In this document: piece after piece, positions 27,129-35,129 of the stretch
Numbering within the stretch: the first letter of the stretch is position 1
Layout of the letters: each line of letters begins with the position of its first letter
Assembly: GCA_963775505.1 (NCBI GenBank)
Contig: CAVZIL010000008.1
Location: 1-64,000 of the forward strand
Reading direction: 5' to 3'
Length of the DNA: 64,000 nt
Source: JAIBJN01 sp963775505
Lineage (GTDB): Bacteria; Actinomycetota; Thermoleophilia; Gaiellales; Gaiellaceae
Position numbers and translations under genes: made by a program
Notes under the pieces: generated by a model
What the model was told of the DNA's origin: nothing
What the model saw: only the letters and a program-made list of their open reading frames with translations
Databases searched by the model: none

Positions 27129-29725
27129 GAACGCAGCTTCTCCCCGTCCGGATCGAAGAACGGCCTCAGGCGGACGCGCGCCTTCTCGAACGAGCCGTTG
27201 ACCTTGATGGTCAGCTCGGCGTCCTCTTCGGCAAGGTCAGGCGGTACCCAGGCCATGCCGATCGCGTGGCCGAGCTGATCGCTCCAGCGCGCGCTTGTGA
27301 CGCGCCCGCCGGGGCGGCCGTCCACCACGATCTGGCCGCCTTCGAGCGGAACGACGCCGTTCTCCATCTCGAAGCCGACGAGCTGCTCGCGGAAGCCGCG
27401 CTCGAGCACGTGCTCGAGCGACCACTTGCCGACGAAGTCCTCCTTGTCGAGCTTCGCGATCCATGGCATCGACGCCTCGAGGACGTTCGACTCGGAGTCG
27501 GTGTCCTGCCCGATGAGGATGTGCATCTTCTCCAGGCGCAGGATCCGCTGTGGCTCGAGCCCGAACGGCTTCGCGCCGAGGTCGGCCCCGCGCTCGAGGA
27601 TCGTGTCCCAGACGTGCTCGCCGTACGGGCTCGCGAAGTGGAGCTCGTAGCCGAGCTCGCCGACGAAGCCGATGCGAAGCAGGAGCGTGGGCACGCCCGC
27701 GACGTGCGCGTGCTTGGCGTCCAGGTACGTGAAGCCCTCGCTCGAGACGTCCAGGTCGGTGAGCCGCGTCATCAGCTCGCGCGCGTTCGGCCCGGCGACG
27801 TTGACCGCGGCGAGCGCGCCGGTGACGTTGACGATCTCGACGTCGAGACGCCAGATCGCATTCCACCACTCGAACCACTCGACGACCGCGCCGGCGCCCG
27901 TCGAAGTCGTCGTCACGTAGAAGTCCTCCTTCGACAGGCGGGCGATCGTGCCGTCGTCCATGATCCGCCCCGCGTCCGAGTTGAGGACGCCGTAGCGGAT
28001 CCGGCCGGGCTTCATGTCGCCGAAGCGGTTCGGGTAGAGGCGCTCGAGGAACTCCGCGGCGTCCGGGCCGGTGACGAGCAGCTTGCCCAGCGTCGAGACG
28101 TCGATGACGCCGAGGGAATCGTGGACGTTCTTCGCCTCGGCGGCGGGGTCGCCGTAGGAGTGGGGGCGGCGCCAGGTGCCCGTCCACATCATCTTCGCGC
28201 CGAGCTCCTTGTGCCGGTGGTGGATCGACGTCCGCTGCGCCGGCTCGTGCGGCCGGCCGGCCAGGAGGCCGAGCTCGACCGGCTGCCACGGCGGGCGTGC
28301 CGTCGTCGTCCCGATCGTCGCCTCGTCGGTCTCGTTCTCGCGCGCGTAGAGGCGGATGGAGGGGACGTGGCAGAGCTTTCCCTGGCACGGCCCCATAGTC
28401 ACGGTCGTGTAGCGCTTCGCCAGCTCGATCGAGTCGAAGCCCTCGGCGATCGCGCGCTTGACGTCCTTGTCGGTCACGTCCTCGCAGATGCAGACGAAGC
28501 ACTTGCCCTTCTTGGCGGCGCCGTTGAAGGTCGCCGCGGGAACGGCGGCGTCGCCGACCTCGCCTGCCGCGGCGCCGACGGCTTCGATGCCCTCGGGGAG
28601 GTCGGCCGGGACGAAGATCCCGCGGTCGTGGTCGTACTCGACCTTGGCCCCTGCGTGGGCGAGGAGCGCGTAGGCGGGCTGGCGCCCGCCGGACATGACG
28701 AGCAGGTCGCAGCGGACCTTGCGGCCGTCGAGCTCGACGGCCTCGAGGCGCCCAGCCCTCCCCTTGCCCGCGATCTGGCGCACGCGCTGCTCGCGGAGGT
28801 CGACGACTTCGGCCACCTGCGTCTCCGCCTGCTCCAGGAGCCCGACGGCGTCGAGGGCGACCTCGTCCGTGGCGATCACGACCGCGCGGCTGCCGGGCTT
28901 GAGCGACCAGCGCCCCACGAGCCGGCGAACGGCCTCGGGCAGCATCACGCCGACGAGGTCGTTGCCGGGGAAGATCAGCGGCTGCTCGACGGCGCCGGCT
29001 GCGACCACGATGTGGCCCGCGCGGTAGCGGAGCAGCAGCGCGCCTGCGTCGACCGGGACGAGCCCGCCCTCGAAGACGCCGAGTCGCCGTCCCGTTGACC
29101 ACCTCGAAGCCCGTCGCCGGCGTCGAGGCGCGGCGGGGTCGGCCTCGACGACGACAACCTGGCGGCCCTCCGCGGCATGCCGCCGGGCGGCTTCGCGGCC
29201 GGCCGCGCCGGCGCCGATCACGAGCACCTCGGCGCGGCGGTGCTCCACGTCGTAGCGCTGCTCGCGGCCGCGGTGCTCGTCGATCTTTCCGAGCCCGGCG
29301 ACGCTGCGCAGGAACCTCTCGTAGAGCGGCCAGGCCCGGCGCGGGCGGATCATCGTGCGGTAGTAGAAGCCGACGGGGGTGAACGGCCCGCCGATCTTGT
29401 CGGTGATCGCCAGCAGGTCGTGGTCGAGCGATCCACGGACGTTCTGCGCCCTCACCCGCATGCCCTCGGCGATCGGCGTCACGCACGCGCGCACGTTCGG
29501 CGTCCCGTCGACGGTGAGCATGCAGTTGGGACAGGTGCCCTGGCAGCAGAGCAAGCCGCGCGGGCGGTGGTACTTGAAGCTGCGGGAGAAGATGCGCTGG
29601 CCCTCGCCGAAGAGGGCCGAGGCGATCGTGTCTCCCTCGAACCCGCGGACGCGGGCGTCGTGGAAGGTGAACTCGACCTCCCGCTCGCGGTCGAGACGCT
29701 CGCCTGGCTGCGGCGGGAGCCTCAT
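27125..29725 (-). CDS. mgdC: N-methylglutamate dehydrogenase alpha subunit (MgdC; SoxA-like)
   Basis: 866 residues. An N-terminal ferredoxin-like domain (cysteines in CCQGTCPNCM and RACVTP, pattern C-x4-C-x2-C-x12-C), a pyridine-nucleotide-binding core (VLVIGAGAAGREAARRHAAE; IVVAAGAVEQPLIFPGNDLV), a BFD-like cysteine set (CICEDVTDKDV ... GPCQGKLC) and a C-terminal GcvT-like THF domain (YGVLNSDAGRIMDDG; GYELHFASPYGEHVWD). It would move the oxidised methyl onto THF as methylene-THF. Between about 29090 and 29130 the printed frame is Arg-rich nonsense while another frame gives GFEVVNGTAT, so two compensating indels are likely. It is shorter than the usual 960-1000 residues. ATG 29725 overlaps the delta stop. 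Confidence 0.87.
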   Translation of the reverse strand: MRLPPQPGERLDREREVEFTFHDARVRGFEGDTIASALFGEGQRIFSRSFKYHRPRGLLCCQGTCPNCMLTVDGTPNVRACVTPIAEGMRVRAQNVRGSLDHDLLAITDKIGGPFTPVGFYYRTMIRPRRAWPLYERFLRSVAGLGKIDEHRGREQRYDVEHRRAEVLVIGAGAAGREAARRHAAEGRQVVVVEADPAAPRRRRRASRWSTGRRLGVFEGGLVPVDAGALLLRYRAGHIVVAAGAVEQPLIFPGNDLVGVMLPEAVRRLVGRWSLKPGSRAVVIATDEVALDAVGLLEQAETQVAEVVDLREQRVRQIAGKGRAGRLEAVELDGRKVRCDLLVMSGGRQPAYALLAHAGAKVEYDHDRGIFVPADLPEGIEAVGAAAGEVGDAAVPAATFNGAAKKGKCFVCICEDVTDKDVKRAIAEGFDSIELAKRYTTVTMGPCQGKLCHVPSIRLYARENETDEATIGTTTARPPWQPVELGLLAGRPHEPAQRTSIHHRHKELGAKMMWTGTWRRPHSYGDPAAEAKNVHDSLGVIDVSTLGKLLVTGPDAAEFLERLYPNRFGDMKPGRIRYGVLNSDAGRIMDDGTIARLSKEDFYVTTTSTGAGAVVEWFEWWNAIWRLDVEIVNVTGALAAVNVAGPNARELMTRLTDLDVSSEGFTYLDAKHAHVAGVPTLLLRIGFVGELGYELHFASPYGEHVWDTILERGADLGAKPFGLEPQRILRLEKMHILIGQDTDSESNVLEASMPWIAKLDKEDFVGKWSLEHVLERGFREQLVGFEMENGVVPLEGGQIVVDGRPGGRVTSARWSDQLGHAIGMAWVPPDLAEEDAELTIKVNGSFEKARVRLRPFFDPDGEKLRS

Positions 29726-29979
29726 CGCTCGGCGGGAACCTCGACGGAGAGGACCTCGTTCGTGCGCGTGTCCCGGTCGGCCGTGAACCAGGCCTCGCAC
29801 CCGAGCCGGTGGCACCACCACTCGCGCTGGACGCCCGCGGCGTTGCGCCTGAAGTAGAGGTAGTCGGTCAGCTCGCGGAACGTCGGCGAGCCCTTGGGGC
29901 GGATCGTGACCTCGCCGGTGCAGCTGAACTCATCGACCGGTCGCGGTCCGCAGTTGGGGCAGGGCAGCAGGAACGACAT
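29722..29979 (-). CDS. mgdB: N-methylglutamate dehydrogenase delta subunit (MgdB; SoxD-like)
   Basis: 85 residues, the normal size of sarcosine oxidase delta. N-terminal LPCPNCGPRPVDEF and later WCHRLGCEAWF supply cysteines (C-x2-C and a distal pair) that bind a structural zinc. The PSOX-delta pattern DYLYFRRNAAGVQREWW is clear. ATG 29979 shares one base with the GntR stop (TGATG), tying enzyme synthesis to the regulator. Confidence 0.87.
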   Translation of the reverse strand: MSFLLPCPNCGPRPVDEFSCTGEVTIRPKGSPTFRELTDYLYFRRNAAGVQREWWCHRLGCEAWFTADRDTRTNEVLSVEVPAER

Positions 29980-30668
29980 CAGGCGGTCTTGGCCCTGGCA
30001 TTGTCGAGCATGCGCTGAAGCTCCGCCAGCACCCACTGGAGCGCGTCGCGGGTCGCCGCCTCGGCCGCCTCGCCGTCCCGCGCGCGGCAGGCCTCGAGCA
30101 GCGTGTCGGGGCCGCGCCGCAGGTCGGCGAAGGCCTCGGGGTCGCGGCAGAGCGTCAGGACGTAGCGCTCGACCCGCACGCGCTGGTCCTGCAGTGTCCG
30201 CTCGAGTCTCGGCCGGTTCGCGCAGCGATAGCACGCGTCGCGGAGCGACCAGAACGAGGCGAGGTACGCGTCGAGGTCGCCGGCGCGGAAGGCCCGCTCC
30301 ATCTCGCTCCGGGCCGAGGTCATACCGGCGAGCGCCTCGTCCGTGACCGCCTCGGCGCCGAGCCGGGCCAGGAAGGTCTCGAGCCCGAGCCGAAGCGCCT
30401 GGATCTCCTCCAGCTCCTCGACGGAGAGCGGCGCGACGCGCGATCCCCGCCGCGGGAGGCTGACGACGAGTCCCTCGCTCTCGAGCCGCCGGAGCGCCTG
30501 CCGCACGGGCGTGAGGCTCACCCCGAACCGTCCGGCGAGCTCCTCGAGCGGCAGCCGCTGCCCGGGCGCGAGCTCGAGCCGCCCGATCTCTGAGCGAATC
30601 GCGTGGTAGACGCGTTCCTCGACGGACGAGATCTCGAGCGGTGTGGGATAGACGGCAGCGTTCGACAT
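29979..30668 (-). CDS. GntR-family regulator (FCD type)
   Basis: 229 residues. The N-terminal winged helix shows ERVYHAIRSEIGRLELAPGQ, PLEELAGRFGVSLTPVRQAL and RRLESEGLVVSLPRRG; the C-terminal helical FCD domain includes FRAGDLDAYLASFWSLRDAC. It heads the unit gntR-mgd-fhs-fchA-folD and is probably its regulator. ATG 30668 is chosen; a TTG 15 bases upstream is in frame, but a 16-bp palindrome and a good promoter lie right there, so the short-leader ATG is more likely. No ribosome site is visible ahead of it. The ligand could be N-methylglutamate, a methylated amine or THF-linked C1 compound (inference). Confidence 0.88.
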   Translation of the reverse strand: MSNAAVYPTPLEISSVEERVYHAIRSEIGRLELAPGQRLPLEELAGRFGVSLTPVRQALRRLESEGLVVSLPRRGSRVAPLSVEELEEIQALRLGLETFLARLGAEAVTDEALAGMTSARSEMERAFRAGDLDAYLASFWSLRDACYRCANRPRLERTLQDQRVRVERYVLTLCRDPEAFADLRRGPDTLLEACRARDGEAAEAATRDALQWVLAELQRMLDNARAKTA

Positions 30669-30671
30669 TTG

Positions 30672-30687
30672 ATCTTTGATCAAAGAT
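30672..30687. promoter_or_regulatory. 16-bp perfect palindrome, likely GntR operator
   Basis: ATCTTTGATCAAAGAT is a perfect inverted repeat ending 4 bases before the gntR start codon and touching the -10 box. GntR/FCD regulators bind short palindromes of this type, often at their own promoters. Binding here would block transcription start of gntR and the dehydrogenase-C1 genes behind it. Confidence 0.7.
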
Positions 30688-30715
30688 TCTTAGTGACTCG
30701 TGATCCCCGTGTCAA
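30687..30715 (-). promoter_or_regulatory. Sigma70-type promoter for gntR-mgd-fhs-fchA-folD
   Basis: Reading leftward: -35 TTGACA (30715-30710), 17-base spacer, -10 TAAGAA(T) (30692-30687). The -35 box overlaps the stop codon of the cyclase gene. The start of transcription would fall inside the 16-bp palindrome, giving a leader of about 10-15 bases. Confidence 0.65.
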
Positions 30716-31557
30716 GGGAGCCGATAGAGGCGGCGCGGGCCGGCGAGGCCCTTGAGCTCATGCTCGCCCGCGTCTTCGAGCCGGAGGTCCGATCCCTCGA
30801 GCAGACTTGCTGCGGGGGCGGAGACGAGCACCTCGTCCGGCTGCGCCAGGGACGCGATTCGTGTGACGGCATGCACCGCGACGCCTCGGACGTTGTCGGT
30901 CTCGCGCTCGACCTCGCCCGAGTGGACCCCGGCGCGGATCCTGAGGCCGTCGTCGACGGCCCCGTCGCGGATCGCCGCGGCGCAGCGGACGGCCCGCGCG
31001 GCTCCGTCGAACATCGCGAGGAAGCCGTCGCCCGTGGTCGTCACCTCGATACCCCGGAACCGGTCGAGCTCGACCCGCACGCGGTCGCCGTGCCGCCCGA
31101 GGAGCTCCTTCCAGGCTGCGTCGCCGAGCCGTGCCGCGAGAGCGGTCGAGTCGACGATGTCGGTGACGACGAGCGTCGCCACAACCCGCTCACCTGTCTC
31201 CGCCGGCTTGCCGAAGCCGCGCACACCGCGGAACTCGATCATCACCGCCGGCTCGTCGCCGAGCACCCAGCCGTCGTGTCCCGGCGGCACGTCATACGCC
31301 TCCCCCGGACCGATGCGGCGCCTCGAGCCCGCGTCAGTCTCGACCTCAATCCAGCCGGACAGGAGCACGCCCTGATGGTGGTGCTGGCAGCTCGGAGTCC
31401 CGACGACCGGCTTGACGTGCTCGGACCAACTCCAGCCCGGCTCGGCGACGATCCGGGCGACGTAGACCTCCCCCAGGAGCACGACCTCCTCCCTGAGGAA
31501 TGGAAGCGTGACGAGCTCGTCCGGCTCGTCGAATCGCTTCGCCTCGAGGCCTCCCAT
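30712..31557 (-). CDS. Cupin-class III nucleotidyl cyclase fusion protein
   Basis: 281 residues. Residues 1-120 form a cupin barrel (HVKPVVGTPSCQHHHQGVLL with a His cluster for a metal; PGEAYDVPPGHDGWVLGDEP). Residues 125-281 form a class III adenylate/guanylate cyclase domain: ATLVVTDIVDSTALAARLGD with the first metal Asp, TTGDGFLAMFDGAARAVRCA with the second, and RIRAGVHSGEVE. It looks catalytically competent. A cupin fused to a cyclase suggests ligand-controlled cAMP synthesis. It lies in the middle of the methylamine block, 29 bases after the GST-like gene, so the ligand may be a methylamine-pathway compound (inference). ATG 31557 is used; the frame is open further upstream. Confidence 0.82.
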   Translation of the reverse strand: MGGLEAKRFDEPDELVTLPFLREEVVLLGEVYVARIVAEPGWSWSEHVKPVVGTPSCQHHHQGVLLSGWIEVETDAGSRRRIGPGEAYDVPPGHDGWVLGDEPAVMIEFRGVRGFGKPAETGERVVATLVVTDIVDSTALAARLGDAAWKELLGRHGDRVRVELDRFRGIEVTTTGDGFLAMFDGAARAVRCAAAIRDGAVDDGLRIRAGVHSGEVERETDNVRGVAVHAVTRIASLAQPDEVLVSAPAASLLEGSDLRLEDAGEHELKGLAGPRRLYRLP

Positions 31558-31586
31558 CGAGGCCCAGGATACGACGAGTGGGCGGC

Positions 31587-32180
31587 CTACGCGCCGATCG
31601 TCACATGCCCCGGCTGCGCGGCGACCCGCTCCAGCCAGGCGCGGATCGCGGGGTAGCCGCCCAGGTCGAAGCCGCCCTCGTGGGCGACGTGCGTGTAGGC
31701 GTAGAGCGCGATGTCGGCGATCGAGTAGCGCTCTCCGACGAGGTACTCGTGGTCGGCTAGGTGGCCCTCCATCGCCTCGAGGGCGAGGTAGCCAACCCGC
31801 TGGCGCTCCGCCAGGTCCTCGGCCGGCACCTCGATGTTCTTCGTGAGCCAGAAGCGCGCGACCGCGACGTAGGGCTCGTGCGAGTACTGCTCGAAGAACA
31901 TCCACTGCAGGACCTTGGCCCGGTCGAAAGGATCGGCGGGCACGTACTCGGTGCCGTCCCCGAGGTACCACATGATCGCGGCCGACTCGCCCAGAGCCCT
32001 CCCGTCGTCCAGGACGAGCGTCGGCACGCGGAGGCCCGGGTTCAGGCCACCGAGCACCTCCTGCCGGTTCGAGCGGTCGACGACGTCGAGCTCGTGGCGC
32101 TCGTACTCCAGCCCGAGGTGGGCCAGGAGGAGGCGAACCTTGTAGCAGTTGCCCGAGACCCCGGAGTCGTAGAGCAGCAT
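31587..32180 (-). CDS. Glutathione S-transferase-like protein
   Basis: 197 residues. Thioredoxin-like N-terminal domain (GVSGNCYKVRLLLAHLGLEY; GLRVPTLVLDDGRALGESAA with the cis-Pro and Glu-Ser thiol-binding pair) and an all-helical C-terminal domain (VGERYSIADIALYAYTHVA, the conserved N-capping Asp). The Ser/Cys after the first strand would be the thiol-activating residue. Its ATG shares one base with the mgsC stop. Glutathione is rare in actinobacteria, so the cofactor may be another thiol; a role with formaldehyde adducts would fit the context but is inference. A relative is encoded at 62.3-63.0 kb. Confidence 0.8.
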   Translation of the reverse strand: MLLYDSGVSGNCYKVRLLLAHLGLEYERHELDVVDRSNRQEVLGGLNPGLRVPTLVLDDGRALGESAAIMWYLGDGTEYVPADPFDRAKVLQWMFFEQYSHEPYVAVARFWLTKNIEVPAEDLAERQRVGYLALEAMEGHLADHEYLVGERYSIADIALYAYTHVAHEGGFDLGGYPAIRAWLERVAAQPGHVTIGA

Positions 32181-33511
32181 CAGGCCTCCTTCAGCCCGGG
32201 AACCCAGTCGGTCCCGGCCAGCGGAACGCGCGCCATCGCGGCCGCCTCCACGGTCAGCGCGACGAGGTCCTCCGGCTCGAGGTTGTGGACATGCGACTTC
32301 CCGCAGGCGCGCGCGAGGGTCTGCGTCTCGAGGGTGAGCACGCGGAGGTAATTGGCAATCCGCCGGCCGCCGAGCTCGGGATCGAACCGGGCGGCGAGCA
32401 CGTCCTCCTGCGTCGAGATCCCGACCGGGTCACGCCCCGCCTGCCAGTCGTCGTAGAAGCCGGCCGCGCTCCCGATTTCCCGGTACGCCTCGTCGTGCTC
32501 CGGCGCGTTGTCGCCCATCGCCACCAGCGCGGCGGTCCCGATCGAGACCGCGTCGGCGCCGAGCGCGAGCGCCTTCGCCACGTCCGCGCCGGTGCGGATC
32601 CCGCCGGAGACGATCAGCTGCACGTGCCGGTGCATCCCCAGCTCCTGGAGTGCGTCCACCGCCAGCCGCACGGCCGGCAACGTCGGGATGCCGACGTGCT
32701 CGATGAAGACGTCCTGCGTGGCCGCGGTCCCGCCCTGCATCCCGTCGACGACGATCACGTCGGCCCCGGCCTTCACCGCGAGCTGGACGTCGTAGTACGT
32801 CCGGGTCGCGCCGACCTTGACGAAGATCGGCTTCTCCCAGTCGGTGATCTCCCGCAGCTCGCCGATCTTGATCTCGAGGTCGTCCGGCCCCGTCCAGTCG
32901 GGGTGCCGGGACGCGCTTCGCTGGTCGATCCCCTTCGGGAGGTCGCGCATCTCGGCGACGCGGTCGGAGATCTTGTGCCCGAGGAGCATGCCGCCGCCGC
33001 CCGGCTTCGCGCCCTGGCCGACGACGACCTCGACCGCGTCCGCGCGGCGCAGGTCGTCGGGGTTCATGCCGTAGCGCGAGGGGAGGAGCTGGTAGACGAG
33101 GACCTTCGAGTGCTCACGCTCCTCCGGCGTCATCCCCCCGTCGCCGGTCGTCGTCGACGTGCCCACCTCCGTCGCGCCGCGCCCGAGCGCCTCCTTCGCG
33201 GGCGCCGAGAGCGCTCCGAAGCTCATCCCGGCGATCGTGATCGGGATCCGGAGCTCCAGCGGCTTCCCGGCGAAGCGCGTTCCCAGCGTGACGTCCGAGT
33301 CGCAGCGCTCGCGGTAGCCCTCGAGCGGGTAGCGCGAGATGCTGGCGCCGAGCAAGAGCAGGTCGTCGAAGTGGGGCAGGCGCCGCTTGGCCCCGAAGCC
33401 GCGGATGTCGTAGATGCCCTCTCGCGCCGCGCGTTGGATCTCGGCGATGACGGGCTTGTCGAAGAGGTACGACTCGCGGAGGTTCCAGGGGCGCTCGCCG
33501 TTCCCCGCCAT
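32180..33511 (-). CDS. mgsC: N-methylglutamate synthase subunit C (glutamate synthase-like FMN domain)
   Basis: 443 residues homologous to the FMN/Fe-S central domain of glutamate synthase, also annotated GlxD. Key regions: PITIAGMSFGALSAPAKEAL, GTSTTTGDGGMTPEE, VVGQGAKPGGGGMLLGHKIS, FVKVGATRTYYDVQLAVKAG, VDGMQGGTAATQDVF and LIVSGGIRTGADVAKALALG, all typical of the FMN barrel. With MgsA and MgsB it makes N-methylglutamate from gamma-glutamylmethylamide (or methylamine and glutamate). Its start shares a base with the mgsB stop and its stop with the GST start, so expression is tightly coupled. Confidence 0.9.
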   Translation of the reverse strand: MAGNGERPWNLRESYLFDKPVIAEIQRAAREGIYDIRGFGAKRRLPHFDDLLLLGASISRYPLEGYRERCDSDVTLGTRFAGKPLELRIPITIAGMSFGALSAPAKEALGRGATEVGTSTTTGDGGMTPEEREHSKVLVYQLLPSRYGMNPDDLRRADAVEVVVGQGAKPGGGGMLLGHKISDRVAEMRDLPKGIDQRSASRHPDWTGPDDLEIKIGELREITDWEKPIFVKVGATRTYYDVQLAVKAGADVIVVDGMQGGTAATQDVFIEHVGIPTLPAVRLAVDALQELGMHRHVQLIVSGGIRTGADVAKALALGADAVSIGTAALVAMGDNAPEHDEAYREIGSAAGFYDDWQAGRDPVGISTQEDVLAARFDPELGGRRIANYLRVLTLETQTLARACGKSHVHNLEPEDLVALTVEAAAMARVPLAGTDWVPGLKEA

Positions 33512-34224
33512 CAGTAGGCGCTCGCGTTGTCGACCTTGAAGGTATAGAGCTGCCGCGCGGAGCCGAAGCGCCGAAACTCGCCGGGGTCGACGGCGTCGAT
33601 GCCTGCCCGGCCGAGGAGCTCGGCCAGCTCCGCCCGGTGCTCATCGCGCAGCTCCTTCTCCACGCAGTCGGCCCCGAGCCCGGCAACCGCGCCGCGCACG
33701 TACAGCCGGGCCTCGTAGATCGAGTCGCCGAGCGCCTCGCCCGCGTCGCCGCAGACCACGAGCCGGCCCGTTTGCGCCATGAAGCCGCTCAGGTGCCCGA
33801 CCGAGCCTCGCACGACGATGTCGATGCCCTTCATGGAGATGCCGCAGCGCGCGGAAGCGTCCCCGTGGACGACGAGCAGGCCGCCGTGACCCGTGGCTCC
33901 GGCGGACTGACTCACGTTCCCCTCGATCACGACCGTGCCGGACATCATGTTCTCGGCGAGACCGGTGCTCGCGTTCCCGTGCACGCGCACGGTCGCGCGC
34001 TTGTTCATCCCGGCGCAGTAGTAGCCGACGTGCCCGTCGATCTCCACCTCGACGTCCGCGTCGAGGCCGCACGCGACGGCGTGCGCGCCGTTGGGGTTGC
34101 GCACGCGCCAGTGCCGCGGTCCCGGCGTCGTCCCGAGATCGTGCAGGCGCTGGTTCAGCTCGCGGAGGGGCGTCTCGGCGAGGTCGACGACCTCGACCGC
34201 CGCCTCGACCTCGGCCGCCTCCAT
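33511..34224 (-). CDS. mgsB: N-methylglutamate synthase subunit B (GXGXG domain)
   Basis: 237 residues forming the right-handed beta-helix found at the C-terminus of glutamate synthase (GXGXG/FwdC-like; GlxC). Repeated turns: DGHVGYYCAGMNKRATVRVH, GNASTGLAENMMSGTVVIEG, GNVSQSAGATGHGGLLVVHG, GDASARCGISMKGIDIVVRG. It is a structural and ammonia/methylamine-channelling part of the synthase. One-base stop/start overlaps on both sides (TGATG). Confidence 0.9.
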   Translation of the reverse strand: MEAAEVEAAVEVVDLAETPLRELNQRLHDLGTTPGPRHWRVRNPNGAHAVACGLDADVEVEIDGHVGYYCAGMNKRATVRVHGNASTGLAENMMSGTVVIEGNVSQSAGATGHGGLLVVHGDASARCGISMKGIDIVVRGSVGHLSGFMAQTGRLVVCGDAGEALGDSIYEARLYVRGAVAGLGADCVEKELRDEHRAELAELLGRAGIDAVDPGEFRRFGSARQLYTFKVDNASAY

Positions 34225-35129
34225 CAGACGCGCGCCCGCTCCCAGGCGTAGACGACGCCGGGCACCGGCTCCCAGGACCGGGCCTCCGCCGCGCCTGGGA
34301 GCGTCGCGATGGAGCGCCACTCCGAGGCCATCGCCACCCACTCGTCCGTCTCGGCGAGCACCGCCGGCTTGCACGCGATCGGGTCGCGCAGCACGGCGAA
34401 GCCGTCCTCCGTCCCGACGAGGAAGGTGTAGAACCCGTCGAGGTCCTCGAGGCAGCCCTCGAGCGCCTCCTCCAGCGAGGCGCCCTCGCGCAGCCGCCAG
34501 GCGAGGTAGCCGGCGGCGACCTCGGTGTCGTTCTCGGTCTGGAACTGGATGCCCTCCCGGCGGAGGTTCTCGCGCAGGCGGTTGTGGTTGGAGAGCGAGC
34601 CGTTGTGGACGAGGCACAGGTCGTGGCCCGTCGAGAAGGGGTGGGAGCCCTCGGTCGTGACGCGGCTCTCGGTCGCCATCCGGGTGTGCCCCAGCGCGTG
34701 CGTGCCCTGGAAGTCCTCGAGGGCGAAGGCTCGGACGAACTCCTCCGGACGACCGACCTCCTTGTAGATCTCGATCGTCCGCCCCGCACTCATGACGCGC
34801 AGCTCCGGGTGTGCGCTCCGCACCCACGCCTCGGCATCGGGCGCCTCCGCCTCGACGACGAACACGGCATGACTGGCGCGCACGTCGGGCGTCGGAGAGC
34901 CTCCGAAGGCGTTCCCGAGCTCCATGGCGAGCGCGTCCCAGTCCTCGAGCGCGTCGGCGGAGAAGAGCGTCAGCTTGCTCGACCCGCTCGGCGCCGGATC
35001 GCGGTAGACGGCGACACCTGCGCTGTCGGGCCCGCGGTCGCTCATCTGCCCGAGCATGGCCGCCAGGTACGAGCCCAGCGCCTGTTCGATCTCAGGGGAC
35101 TTCGAGAAGAGGCCGACGATGCCGCACAT
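34224..35129 (-). CDS. mgsA: N-methylglutamate synthase subunit A (class II glutamine amidotransferase)
   Basis: 301 residues. After Met removal Cys2 is the Ntn nucleophile: MCGIVGLFSKSPEIEQALG. Further class II features: MSDRGPDSAGVAVYRD, ALGHTRMATESRVTTEGSHP and DLCLVHNGSLSNHNRLRENL, then ENDTEVAAGYLAWRL. In the N-methylglutamate pathway it would hydrolyse gamma-glutamylmethylamide to pass methylamine to MgsC. Also known as GlxB. Preceded by a 90-base AT-richer leader that separates it from gmaS. Confidence 0.9.
   Translation of the reverse strand: MCGIVGLFSKSPEIEQALGSYLAAMLGQMSDRGPDSAGVAVYRDPAPSGSSKLTLFSADALEDWDALAMELGNAFGGSPTPDVRASHAVFVVEAEAPDAEAWVRSAHPELRVMSAGRTIEIYKEVGRPEEFVRAFALEDFQGTHALGHTRMATESRVTTEGSHPFSTGHDLCLVHNGSLSNHNRLRENLRREGIQFQTENDTEVAAGYLAWRLREGASLEEALEGCLEDLDGFYTFLVGTEDGFAVLRDPIACKPAVLAETDEWVAMASEWRSIATLPGAAEARSWEPVPGVVYAWERARV

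Noticed and set aside
25420..29979. Heterotetrameric sarcosine oxidase for glycine betaine breakdown
   Set aside because: Homology alone allows it, but no betaine or glycine cleavage genes are adjacent, whereas gmaS and mgsABC are in the same block. Kept only as an alternative.
32180..35129. Ordinary glutamate synthase split into three genes
   Set aside because: No NADPH-binding small subunit is nearby, and linkage to gmaS and the sarcosine-oxidase-like dehydrogenase fits N-methylglutamate synthase better.
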